A program made the position numbers and the translations under genes. Below, piece by piece: positions 1 through 6,191 of a stretch of 12,071 nucleotides of DNA (its first letter is position 1; each line of letters opens with the position of its first letter). Below the pieces are notes generated by a model. It saw only the letters and a program-made list of their open reading frames with translations. It was not told where the DNA came from and ran no database searches. The stretch covers positions 9,992-22,062 of the forward strand of contig QHXU01000165.1 in the NCBI GenBank assembly GCA_003223065.1, read 5' to 3'. Source of the DNA: Acidobacteriota bacterium. GTDB taxonomy: Bacteria; Acidobacteriota; Terriglobia; Bryobacterales; Bryobacteraceae.

Positions 1-1
1 C

Positions 2-421
2 GGCGAGCGACGCTGGCTCGAACAGAATCTCAAGAACGCGGAATTCCCCGGCATTCTGAAAGGCGAGGCGCTTGCGGCGGCTTACGCCGATATGGATTTG
101 TCCGTGTTTCCGTCGCGCACCGATACGTATGGCAACGTCGTGCAGGAGGCCCTCGCTTCGGGAGTGCCCTGTATCGTGACCGCCGCCGGCGGCCCTAAAT
201 TTCTGGTCAAGGACGGAGAAACCGGTTTCATCGCGCGCGATAACGCAGAATTCCTTGAGGCCGTCGTCCGCGTCGTAGCCAATCGCGAACTCCACGCCCG
301 GCTCAGTGAGGCGGCCCGCAAACAGGCGTTGACGCTCTCCTGGGACCGCGTGTTCGAGGAAGTGTACGACGTCTATCGCTATGCCCTGACGCCGCCGCCA
401 TTGTTCCGTACAGCATCTTAG
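2..421 (+). CDS. Glycosyltransferase, GT4-like C-terminal domain (5' end outside window)
   Basis: The reading frame is open from the left edge and ends at TAG 419-421, so only the last 139 residues are visible. They form the nucleotide-sugar-binding half of a GT-B glycosyltransferase of the glycosyltransferase group 1 type. Visible family marks are F-P-G-I-L-K-G followed by a helix (loop before the 'YADMDLSVFPSRTDTYGNV' segment), then QEALASGVPCIVTAAGGP. This matches the E-x7-E / G-x-P-V motif region, where the acidic residue contacts the ribose of the donor, and it is followed by KDGETG and a C-terminal helix. The family transfers sugars from NDP-sugars to lipids, glycans or small molecules, usually at the cytoplasmic face of the membrane. 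Acceptor and donor cannot be told from this fragment. It precedes the SDR gene by 60 bp on the same strand. Confidence 0.85.
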   Translation, partial: GERRWLEQNLKNAEFPGILKGEALAAAYADMDLSVFPSRTDTYGNVVQEALASGVPCIVTAAGGPKFLVKDGETGFIARDNAEFLEAVVRVVANRELHARLSEAARKQALTLSWDRVFEEVYDVYRYALTPPPLFRTAS

Positions 422-481
422 CTTGCAATGCGGCTGCCGAGCCGCGGCCGTGAAGGAGCGGCTGAGCGGTATGCTTTTGAA

Positions 482-1276
482 ATGTCAATCTTCCGGGATA
501 ATCTTCTCAAGGGCAAAGTCGCTTTCGTCACTGGCGGTGGCAGCGGCATCGGGCAACGCATCGCGGAGCGATTTGCCGAGCATGGCGCCAACGTCATGCT
601 GGTGGGGCGCAACCAGGAAAGGCTGTATCTGGCGCTGACGGCGATTCGCGAACGCGGCGGAACCGCGGCCATGCACGCCACCGATGTGCGGGACTACGCC
701 GGTGTCGAAACCGCGCTTAAGTTCACCCGGGACCAGTTCGGCGAAATCGATATTGTCGTTTGCGGAGCGGCGGGCAATTTTCCGGCGCCGGTGCTCGGCA
801 TGTCCGCCAACGGATTCAAGGCGGTCATCGATATTGACCTGATCGGCACCTTCAACACGTGCCGCGCAGCGTACTCGCATTTGCGCAGGCCCGGTGCGTC
901 GGTTCTGGCGATTTCGGCCAGCCACGCATTCCAGCCGATCGCGCACCAGGCGCACGTCTGCGCGGGCAAGGCCGGCGTGGATCTGCTCATCAAGACGCTG
1001 GCGATTGAGTGGGGTCCGGCCGGCGTCCGCTGTAACTGCATTACGCCCGGGCCGACGGACGACACGGAAGGGATGCGGCGGCTGGCTCCAACGGAAGAAA
1101 TCCGCGCGCGCTATCGGTCTGCGGTTCCTCTGCGGCGCTTCGGCGCCAAAGACGAGTTGGCCGATCTCGCATTGTTCCTTTCCTCGGACGCAGCCGCCTA
1201 CATGACAGGCGGTATCTATCTCTGCGATGGCGGCTCGTCGCTTGTACGTTCCGGCAATATGACAGGTGCGGAGTAG
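482..1276 (+). CDS. SDR family oxidoreductase, 2,4-dienoyl-CoA reductase-like
   Basis: The 264-residue protein has a complete short-chain dehydrogenase fold. The NAD(P)-binding TGGGSGIG motif is at residues 17-24, C-G-A-A-G-N-F at 94-100, a Ser in the ISAS segment at about 144-147, and a C-terminal CDGG at 248-251. The usual catalytic YxxxK is altered: the lysine (K163) is kept but the residue four before it is Val. The segment HVCAGKAGVD followed by EWGPAGVR and PGP-x3-TEGMRRL matches peroxisomal-type 2,4-dienoyl-CoA reductases, which use Lys and Asp (here K163 and D167) instead of Tyr. By family it would reduce 2,4-dienoyl-CoA intermediates of unsaturated fatty acid oxidation with NADPH; this is inferred. 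ATG 482 is chosen because the protein then begins just before the first beta strand. An in-frame ATG at 428 would add 18 low-complexity residues. No strong ribosome binding site is visible for either start. Confidence 0.85.
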   Translation: MSIFRDNLLKGKVAFVTGGGSGIGQRIAERFAEHGANVMLVGRNQERLYLALTAIRERGGTAAMHATDVRDYAGVETALKFTRDQFGEIDIVVCGAAGNFPAPVLGMSANGFKAVIDIDLIGTFNTCRAAYSHLRRPGASVLAISASHAFQPIAHQAHVCAGKAGVDLLIKTLAIEWGPAGVRCNCITPGPTDDTEGMRRLAPTEEIRARYRSAVPLRRFGAKDELADLALFLSSDAAAYMTGGIYLCDGGSSLVRSGNMTGAE

Positions 1277-1277
1277 A

Positions 1278-2693
1278 ATGAATACGGATGTGACTTCTCC
1301 AAACTCGAAACCTGCTCTTCTCCGGCAGCTCGGAGTGGTGAGTGCGACCGCGCTGGTGGTGTCCAACATGATCGGCACGGGCATCTTCGGCACTACCGGG
1401 TTTCTGGCCGGCGACCTGGGCTCTCCAGGTCTGGTCCTCTGGATTTGGGTGGTGGGCGCGGTATGCGCCCTCATTGGCGCTATCTGTTATTCCGAGCTTG
1501 GCATCAATTTCCCCAGTTCCGGGGGCGAATACGTCTATCTCACGCGGGCTTTCGGCCCAACTTGGGGATTCATGACCGGCTGGGTTTCCTTCTTCGCTGG
1601 ATTCTCGGCGCCCATCGCATTTTCTGCGCTGGCATTTTCCGATTATGTCGGCTATTTCTTCCCACAACTGAGGCAGGCCAACGCGCACGTCTTCGCGGGC
1701 TCTGGTGAATGGACGCTCCGGTTCGGCGGCGCGCAGGTAGTATCGTGCTCGCTGGTGCTGCTGTTCACCGTGCTGAATTTTTTCGGCGTGCAGCGCATTG
1801 CCCGTATCCAGAACGTGCTAACCAGCGCCAAGGTGTTGGTGCTGACCACCTTTATTGGGCTCGGATTCCTGGCCGGCCAGGGCGACTGGAATCATTTTTC
1901 GATGAATGCCACGCGAACAGCCTCGACCCCTATCTTTGCGCAGTTCGCCGTCAGTCTGTTCTGGATCTACGTTGCCTACAGCGGCTGGAATGCGGCTACG
2001 TATGTGGCCGAGGAGCTGCGGCATCCGTCACGTACTCTCCCCGCTGCGCTCGGGATTGGCACGGCGCTTGTGGCGGCGTTGTATTTCGGTCTGAATCTGA
2101 TCTTTATCTATGCCGCTCCACTGGAAGACATGAAGGGCCAGGTAGCCGTGGGCGCGCTGGCGGCGTCGCGATTGTTTGGCCCAAGTGTCGCGGGAATTTT
2201 CAGCGCGCTCATGGCGCTTTCGCTGATGTCGACCGTAAACGCCATGGTCACTATTGGCCCCCGGGTTTACTATGCGATGGCGAAGAACGGAGCCTTCCTG
2301 GCTACGGCGGCCAAGGTTCATCCGCGGTGGCACACTCCCGTGATGGCGATTGTGGCGCAGGGCATCTGCACGATGCTCCTGACCATCACGCCGTTTCCGC
2401 AGCTGGTGGTCTATGTCGGATTCACGCTGAATTTCTTCGCTGTGATGAGCGTGGCGTCGCTGCTCTATTTCCGGCGGCGGCCGGGTTGGCAAAAGCTGCG
2501 TGTGGTCAGTTTTTGTTATCCGTTGTTCCCGATTCTCTTCCTGCTGGTGGGCGTGTGGATGATTGTCCAGGGCATCCAGTTGAAGCCGTACATCTCGCTT
2601 GCCACAGTGGTGACGGTGCTGACCGGGGCGCTGGTCTATCACTTCCGCATCCGGTCGCATACACGCGCCGCGCCGGTAGTGGAAACGTACTGA
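1278..2693 (+). CDS. APC family amino acid permease
   Basis: This is a 471-residue integral membrane protein with about twelve hydrophobic segments. The first helix has the APC-superfamily signature S-N-M-I-G-T-G-I-F-G, whose glycine-rich unwound part binds the substrate's carboxylate and amino groups. It is followed by the conserved SELG...PSSGGEYVYLTRAFGP motif after the second helix, also typical of the family. It most likely imports or exchanges amino acids in the inner membrane; substrate specificity is not readable. ATG 1278 lies one base after the SDR stop (TAG 1274-1276), with GGAG at 1270-1273, so the two genes are probably translated from one transcript. An in-frame GTG at 1266 would overlap the SDR gene and is less likely. 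Length is normal for the family and no lesion is seen. Confidence 0.92.
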   Translation: MNTDVTSPNSKPALLRQLGVVSATALVVSNMIGTGIFGTTGFLAGDLGSPGLVLWIWVVGAVCALIGAICYSELGINFPSSGGEYVYLTRAFGPTWGFMTGWVSFFAGFSAPIAFSALAFSDYVGYFFPQLRQANAHVFAGSGEWTLRFGGAQVVSCSLVLLFTVLNFFGVQRIARIQNVLTSAKVLVLTTFIGLGFLAGQGDWNHFSMNATRTASTPIFAQFAVSLFWIYVAYSGWNAATYVAEELRHPSRTLPAALGIGTALVAALYFGLNLIFIYAAPLEDMKGQVAVGALAASRLFGPSVAGIFSALMALSLMSTVNAMVTIGPRVYYAMAKNGAFLATAAKVHPRWHTPVMAIVAQGICTMLLTITPFPQLVVYVGFTLNFFAVMSVASLLYFRRRPGWQKLRVVSFCYPLFPILFLLVGVWMIVQGIQLKPYISLATVVTVLTGALVYHFRIRSHTRAAPVVETY

Positions 2694-2729
2694 GTCGGGT
2701 CACCGTCGTTTGTCCGCAAAGTCGCGTTG

Positions 2730-2735
2730 TATACT
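2730..2735 (+). promoter_or_regulatory. Candidate -10 box of the tRNA-Glu promoter
   Basis: TATACT (5 of 6 to the sigma-70 -10 consensus) lies 11 bp before the mature tRNA 5' end, which suits a transcript starting at about 2742. No good -35 hexamer at 16-18 bp spacing is present, so the call rests on the -10 and its position. Confidence 0.45.
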
Positions 2736-2746
2736 GTAGGTGTTTA

Positions 2747-2821
2747 GGCGCTATCGTCTAACGGTTAGGACGGAGCCCTCTCAAGGCTCAAATACGGGTT
2801 CGATTCCCGTTAGCGCTACCA
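2747..2821 (+). tRNA. tRNA-Glu (anticodon CTC)
   Basis: A full cloverleaf can be folded by eye. The acceptor stem is 2747-2753 with 2811-2817 (first pair G-U). The D-stem is GTCT/GGAC. The anticodon stem GAGCC/GGCTC (2773-2777 / 2785-2789) encloses the loop CTCTCAA, with anticodon CTC at 2780-2782, which decodes GAG. The T-stem ACGGG/CCCGT (2794-2798 / 2806-2810) has loop TTCGATT. Discriminator A2818 is followed by an encoded CCA (2819-2821). The 3' half is partly repeated downstream at 2853-2865, which suggests use as an integration site. The gene itself remains intact. Confidence 0.95.
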
Positions 2822-2852
2822 ACGTTTCAATAACTTACAGTCGCATCCAACC

Positions 2853-2865
2853 CGATTCCCGTTAG
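2853..2865 (+). repeat. 13-bp copy of the tRNA-Glu T-arm (candidate attachment-site duplication)
   Basis: CGATTCCCGTTAG here is identical to 2801-2813 inside the tRNA gene (T-loop, T-stem 3' strand and start of the acceptor strand), at an offset of 52 bp. Direct repeats of a tRNA 3' half are the usual trace of tyrosine-recombinase integration, and accessory genes begin right after it. No integrase gene and no further copy are visible in the window, so the role is inferred. Confidence 0.55.
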
Positions 2866-2899
2866 TTGAATCGCCTCCAGCCCCAGGCTTCCAGGTATC

Positions 2900-2910
2900 T
2901 TGCTCACACC
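2900..2910 (+). repeat. Single 11-bp iteron TTGCTCACACC
   Basis: This 11-mer is identical to 6102-6112 and closely matches three other copies at 6091-6101, 6192-6202 and 6203-6213. It sits 34 bp beyond the tRNA-derived repeat. It may be an arm-type recombinase binding site or another protein site of the integrated element; chance occurrence of one 11-mer cannot be excluded. Confidence 0.45.
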
Positions 2911-2987
2911 GAGGTCATCCAAGGAGATGAACCAAGTGCGACGCTCATGGCGGCACGGAATTCGCGTGGTCAGGTTCATTTGCTTGG

Positions 2988-3563
2988 CTACAGGCGTGGG
3001 ATGACCACTTCCGGTCTATTTTCTTTGCGACCAGAGATGATTTCCTTCAGGTAGGCGTGCCCGCGGCGCGAAAGCTTATAGCGAACAGCCTGTCCGTTCT
3101 TCCGGACCGCGTCGCCGATGATGTATTTTGCTGCCGCGCCCGCGAGTATCTTGGAGACATTGGGCTGCTTGACCGGCACGCCGAGCTGCGTTGTAACCTT
3201 GCTGATTTGCCCTGAGGTGAGGCCGTGCGCGTTGCTCATGTGCTCATACACCATGTACATGGGAAGCAGCACCCGCGGGAGCTGATCCGTCTGATCCAGT
3301 ATCCGCGATTCGATATTCTCGGCCTCATCGCAGGCCTTGACGTGGTTCACGATCGTCATCAAATCGACTTCGGCGTCGGCCGCATCGTCGGCGGCCGAGC
3401 GCGGATCTCGATGCACGGGCGCTGCCGGGGATTTGTGCACCTGACCGTGCGCTGGTCTGGAGGCTGCGGACCCATAGAAGGAGAGCAGTTCGTGAACTTC
3501 GGATGCCGTTCCCTCGATGGTCACGACCGTCCCATTTTCAAGTGTCAGTGATGCCTTGGGCAT
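2988..3563 (-). CDS. Small winged-helix-domain protein A (function unknown)
   Basis: The 191-residue protein is the last of the four-gene minus-strand operon. It starts with a short beta-rich segment (about residues 3-30: S-L-T-L-E-N-G-T-V-V-T-I-E-G followed by the helix SEVHELLSFYG), then a long Ala/Asp/Pro/His-rich linker to about residue 90. The C-terminal domain (about 94-176) is winged-helix-like: helix LPRVLLPMYMVYEHM, helix TSGQISKVTTQLG, recognition-like helix around VSKILAGAAAKY, and a wing with VRYKLSRRGHAYL. The architecture repeats in the two small proteins upstream. ATG 3563 is chosen because AAAGGAG (3579-3573) lies 9 nt before it; the upstream TTG at 3572 would abut that site with no spacing. 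I do not recognise a named family. DNA or RNA binding, or a role as adaptor for the HEPN-like partner encoded 21 bp upstream, is inference. Confidence 0.72.
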   Translation of the reverse strand: MPKASLTLENGTVVTIEGTASEVHELLSFYGSAASRPAHGQVHKSPAAPVHRDPRSAADDAADAEVDLMTIVNHVKACDEAENIESRILDQTDQLPRVLLPMYMVYEHMSNAHGLTSGQISKVTTQLGVPVKQPNVSKILAGAAAKYIIGDAVRKNGQAVRYKLSRRGHAYLKEIISGRKENRPEVVIPRL

Positions 3564-3572
3564 GGAATGCAA

Positions 3573-3579
3573 CTCCTTT
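3573..3579 (-). promoter_or_regulatory. Strong Shine-Dalgarno deciding the start at 3563
   Basis: AAAGGAG read on the minus strand lies 9 nt upstream of ATG 3563, inside the short gap after the HEPN-like gene. It rules against the TTG at 3572. Confidence 0.65.
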
Positions 3580-3584
3580 GAAAT

Positions 3585-4355
3585 TCAACCGGCCAGCACG
3601 AAAGCCATGGTCTGCTCAACGTGACGAATGCCCGAAAGCGTGATGAAACAGCGGTTTCCGTCACGATGCAGGACCGATTTTCGGTCAAGGCGTAGGATCG
3701 CGACGCCGATTGGGCCCGGTTTCGCGGGCTTCAGCCATTTCTGCAAATCCTCAATGGCCACTCCGTTCCCGCCACTCCGGTAGGCCAGCGCCAGAATCCG
3801 GTCAGGGATCGCCATGTCCGTCCGGAGGATTTTGGGGAATCCGGCAAAATCCTGAATGATGGGAACCTTGCGCTCGACCAGATTGTCGACCATCCTCTGC
3901 GCTTCAACCAAGGAGCAGTTGAATGTAAGGCGGAGAAATTCCGCCAGAACCCAATCGCAGATCGCGACCACGAAGTAAGCGTCGGCGCGGTTGGGATTGA
4001 CATCGCCGCCGATATGGCCCACATCGCGGCGATTGCGAATCCCGTAGACGGCCCACAGCGCGCGCGGAATATGGATGCGGAGCGAGTCGTGAGCGCTGGT
4101 CGACGCGACCTTTTCGAGCGCCGCCACGATCTTGTCGAAAGACGGCAGCGGCTTGCCCATGGGGTCGTGGGATCCCGTTGCCAGATGCTGGACGATACGG
4201 ATCGCCGCTTCCGCAAAGCGCCCGCCTTCCAGTTCCGACGGCCGAAATTTCTCGAAGTTGAAGTTCTCTTTCAGCTCCGCGTAGGCGTTGAGAAGAGCCT
4301 GCACGAGCGGGTTCGGGGCAGCCGCCGTCAACGAAGCTTCGATCTTAGCCCTCAT
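3585..4355 (-). CDS. Candidate HEPN-like protein with C-terminal winged helix
   Basis: This 256-residue protein is largely alpha-helical to about residue 175. Residues 107-114 read R-N-R-R-D-V-G-H, giving R107-x6-H114 and R109-x4-H114; both fit the Rx4-6H motif of HEPN ribonucleases. It is followed by a glycine pair and a long amphipathic helix (ADAYFVVAICDWVLAEFLRL). Earlier conserved-looking text includes F-R-P-S-E-L-E-G-G-R-F-A-E-A-A (37-51). The last part (about 184-246: DRILALAY, AIEDLQKWLK, IGVAILRLDRKSVLHRDGNR, FITLSG) looks like a winged helix similar to those of its operon partners. The gene starts with ATG 4355, overlaps the upstream gene by 11 bp, and ends 21 bp before the next ATG. 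If the HEPN reading is right it may cleave RNA as a toxin-like effector. The fold assignment rests on motif and helix pattern only, and a non-catalytic regulator is possible. Confidence 0.7.
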   Translation of the reverse strand: MRAKIEASLTAAAPNPLVQALLNAYAELKENFNFEKFRPSELEGGRFAEAAIRIVQHLATGSHDPMGKPLPSFDKIVAALEKVASTSAHDSLRIHIPRALWAVYGIRNRRDVGHIGGDVNPNRADAYFVVAICDWVLAEFLRLTFNCSLVEAQRMVDNLVERKVPIIQDFAGFPKILRTDMAIPDRILALAYRSGGNGVAIEDLQKWLKPAKPGPIGVAILRLDRKSVLHRDGNRCFITLSGIRHVEQTMAFVLAG

Positions 4356-4845
4356 GGTTGCCCGTATGATCCTCGACCCACTTCACGCCGGTCTCCGAAA
4401 GGCGATACAAGCCCTTCTCACGGCCGCTCACGAAGAAATTGCTCTTGGCCAAAAGGTCGCTCATGTTCGCAGGCTTTGGCTTGCGCACGTCCGGGAACCT
4501 GTCCGCGATCTCATCCGGTTTCCATTCCCCGGCAATCGGGTCGGCGTAATATTCGAGGAAGTATGCGATCGTCGCAGCGACTTCGTTCTTCTTGTCCGGA
4601 TTGATCTGCCGGATAAATTCGCCGATCGATATGGGGCTACGCGGCCGCCGCCCCGAAGGGCTGTCCGGGCGGTCGCCAGTCATGGCGGCGGACTCCGTCG
4701 GCGCACGCGCGTTCAGATACTGGTCCAGCTTGGCATCTACGTAGTCGCGATCCGTGCTCTCGACCTCGACCTCCAGGTCGGGGCGCTTTACGCGAATCCT
4801 GTACAGCACGGCAGCACGGTTTGTACTTGCCATTAAAGACTTCAC
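4345..4845 (-). CDS. Small winged-helix-domain protein B (function unknown)
   Basis: The 166-residue protein starts at GTG 4845, whose bases overlap the upstream stop (GTGA), which suggests coupled translation. An in-frame ATG at 4833 is the alternative. The N-terminal segment (about residues 13-45: YRIRVKRPDLEVEVEST then a helix ending DQYLNA) corresponds to the beta-rich unit of its partners. A Pro/Arg/Ser linker follows. The C-terminal domain (about 84-160) has a helix DKKNEVAATIAYFLEYY, a segment KPDEIADRF, a helix ANMSDLLAKSNFFV, and a wing GLYRLSETGVKWVEDH. It aligns by eye with protein C (RNQSETVAVLGFCL..., GTYRLSAHGDRTV), so the two look like diverged duplicates. It overlaps the HEPN-like gene by 11 bp. 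No named family is recognised. Confidence 0.72.
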   Translation of the reverse strand: MKSLMASTNRAAVLYRIRVKRPDLEVEVESTDRDYVDAKLDQYLNARAPTESAAMTGDRPDSPSGRRPRSPISIGEFIRQINPDKKNEVAATIAYFLEYYADPIAGEWKPDEIADRFPDVRKPKPANMSDLLAKSNFFVSGREKGLYRLSETGVKWVEDHTGNHEG

Positions 4846-5285
4846 TCGCCTGCAGGAAGATCGAACCGCACCGTCCGGTCGCCGTGCGCGGACAGCCGGT
4901 ACGTCCCCCTTTTCGTCCCGGCATCAATCAAATCAAATTTGTTCCGGGCGTCACGCAGCGCTTGCGAAATGACCTTCGGAGGGCGCACTCCCGCGCGCAC
5001 GTACGCCCGCTTGATATCGGCTTCTGTAAACTCCGCGTGACCGTTCTCGGTCAAGCAGAACCCGAGCACTGCAACCGTCTCGGATTGATTTCGGGGACGC
5101 TTCTGGGCGACAAGGTCGCGTTCGGTGAGTGCGGCACGCTGGCCGTCGACGGCGGGCGCGGGCCGCGCGTCGGCCTCGACAGAGAATGCAAACCGCCGCA
5201 CCTCGCCGCGCACGAAATCCTCGGGGCCTTCGAGCGTGATCCGTCGGTCGCCGATCGTCACCGTGACGGCTACTGTTTTCTCCAT
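4842..5285 (-). CDS. Small winged-helix-domain protein C, first gene of the operon (function unknown)
   Basis: The 147-residue protein opens the four-gene operon. Its N-terminal unit (residues 4-34) is a clear beta-hairpin-like strand pair, T-V-T-I-G-D-R-R-I-T-L-E-G, followed by a helix PEDFVRGEVRRF. The C-terminal domain (about 64-142) has a helix around SETVAVLGFCL, FTEADIKRAYVRAG, PPKVISQALRDARNKFDLI, and the wing GTYRLSAHGDRTVRF, a typical winged-helix order. ATG 5285 is chosen. A TTG at 5324 would extend the protein through a TATAAT-like promoter element and a purine-rich stretch (GGAG, GGGG) that look like the gene's own control signals. Its stop overlaps the start of protein B by 4 bp. 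From memory, proteins with a similar N-terminal unit plus a C-terminal helix-turn-helix are scattered in bacteria and archaea; I cannot name the family with confidence. Confidence 0.72.
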   Translation of the reverse strand: MEKTVAVTVTIGDRRITLEGPEDFVRGEVRRFAFSVEADARPAPAVDGQRAALTERDLVAQKRPRNQSETVAVLGFCLTENGHAEFTEADIKRAYVRAGVRPPKVISQALRDARNKFDLIDAGTKRGTYRLSAHGDRTVRFDLPAGE

Positions 5286-5300
5286 GTTGTCCCCATCTCC

Positions 5301-5306
5301 ATTATA
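5301..5306 (-). promoter_or_regulatory. Candidate -10 box of the four-gene operon
   Basis: TATAAT on the minus strand is a perfect -10 hexamer lying 15 bp before ATG 5285. The implied transcript would have a leader of only about 8-10 nt. No convincing -35 is present at 16-18 bp. Confidence 0.4.
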
Positions 5307-5497
5307 CACACGATCGTCTAGCAAGGGAGAGAAACGAAAGCTCAGGTCGAGACCGTACTCCCCTTGGCGGCAACCCGGGAAGGTCCTTCACACCAGGCGT
5401 GTTCAGGCCGGGAGGACGAGGAACTGGAGATCCTCAGAAAGTTGCACAGGACACCCAGGGAATCCGCTCAGGCCAGAGGTGGTTCGCGCCCCAATCA

Positions 5498-5715
5498 CGC
5501 GACGCTTGTGAAGTCGGGCTTGGTTTCAGCCACACAGACGAAGATAGGCCGTTTTATCTTGCTTCAGTTCTCTCAAATGGACTGTTATTGACGCGGTACG
5601 TCTGTCACTTACAGTCCTTATGAGCCATAGATGAAATTTTTCAAGATTTAGTAGCACCACGAAGTCTGACTTCACGCCGTTCGCGGTCCGCCGCTGAAAC
5701 AGATGACTCCGGAAC
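5498..5715. repeat. Repeat unit copy 1 with imperfect inverted ends
   Basis: The left end reads CGCGA-cgctt-GTGAAGTC (5498-5515). The right end carries the inverted equivalent GACTTCAC-gccgt-TCGCG (5668-5685), so the bounded element spans 5498-5685 (188 bp). Similarity to copy 2 continues to about 5715 (ctgaaa...gatgactcc-gaac). The right end is also part of a short perfect palindrome, GAAGTC-T-GACTTC (5661-5673). The interior is AT-rich and diverged from copy 2, although the segment tcaagatttagta (5641-5653) is recognisable in both. Confidence 0.65.
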
Positions 5716-5815
5716 GGTCAGCGGTACCCTCTTAGATCATTTATACCACGTATTATCATTAGGATAAAGGTCAATACGGTCGTTCGTGTTGCCCGGATCG
5801 GCGCGTCTTCAATAG

Positions 5816-6033
5816 CGCGCTGCTTGTGAAGTCGGGGCGGGATTCAGTCAGCCGGACTGAAGCGGCTGTATAGATCTTGATTCTCACATACTGTCAGATC
5901 ACGTAAGTCTAGGTATAGAAGCAAGGTTATGTGCTTATTTCAAGCAGATGAATGCTATCAAGATATAGTATACAAACTGGTCTCTGACTTCATGCCGTTC
6001 GCGCTCCGCCACTGAAATGGATGACTCCAGAAC
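5816..6033. repeat. Repeat unit copy 2 with imperfect inverted ends
   Basis: The left end CGCGC-tgctt-GTGAAGTC (5816-5833) and right end GACTTCAT-gccgt-TCGCG (5986-6003) again bound 188 bp, and every landmark is shifted by 318 bp from copy 1. The downstream flank (6004-6033) matches 5686-5715 at most positions. tcaagatatagta (5958-5970) corresponds to 5641-5653. Copies with equal length but a diverged interior suggest an old tandem duplication or two insertions of one non-autonomous element. Confidence 0.65.
5849..5868. other. Short hairpin inside repeat unit copy 2
   Basis: CAGCCG (5849-5854) pairs with CGGCTG (5863-5868) around an 8-nt loop. It is not preserved in copy 1 and no T-run follows, so a terminator role is unlikely. 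Confidence 0.3.
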
Positions 6034-6090
6034 ACCACCGAAGGAGGCGGGCCCAGGCGCTACCAAGAGGGACAGGCAGGTAGATTTTGT

Positions 6091-6112
6091 TTGCTCACAC
6101 ATTGCTCACACC
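6091..6112 (+). repeat. Tandem pair of 11-bp iterons, copy 1
   Basis: TTGCTCACACA (6091-6101) is followed directly by TTGCTCACACC (6102-6112). The same pair recurs 101 bp downstream, and a single unit occurs near the tRNA gene at 2900-2910. Regular spacing points to a binding site for a protein such as an integrase or accessory factor; no such gene is visible in the window. Confidence 0.6.
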
Positions 6113-6138
6113 GTTGGCCTCCGCCCGAAATCGCATAT

Positions 6139-6165
6139 GTCAAGTTTTATTGCAAAAAGCTTGAC
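6139..6165. other. Hairpin between the two iteron pairs
   Basis: GTCAAG (6139-6144) pairs with CTTGAC (6160-6165). TTTT (6145-6148) can further pair with the A-run before it, leaving one bulged G and a small loop. It sits midway between the iteron pairs. Its role is unknown. Confidence 0.35.
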
Positions 6166-6191
6166 GTTCCGAAGTTCGACCGATATGCCTC

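Noticed and set aside
2866..3054. Small + strand reading frame after the tRNA
   Set aside because: It overlaps the 3' end of protein A on the other strand, has no ribosome binding site, and its product has no recognisable features.
5286..5324. TTG start at 5324 for the first operon gene
   Set aside because: It would translate through a TATAAT box and a purine-rich leader; ATG 5285 begins right at the first beta strand.
5981..6025. Resemblance of the minus strand (AGTGGCGGAGCGCGAACGGC) to a 16S rRNA helix segment
   Set aside because: The match is short, interrupted, and no other rRNA sequence surrounds it.
6161..6189. TTGACG-17 bp-TATGCC as a promoter for the HNH gene
   Set aside because: The -10 matches only at TAT and the -35 is part of the hairpin; the distance to ATG 6365 is long, so support is too thin.
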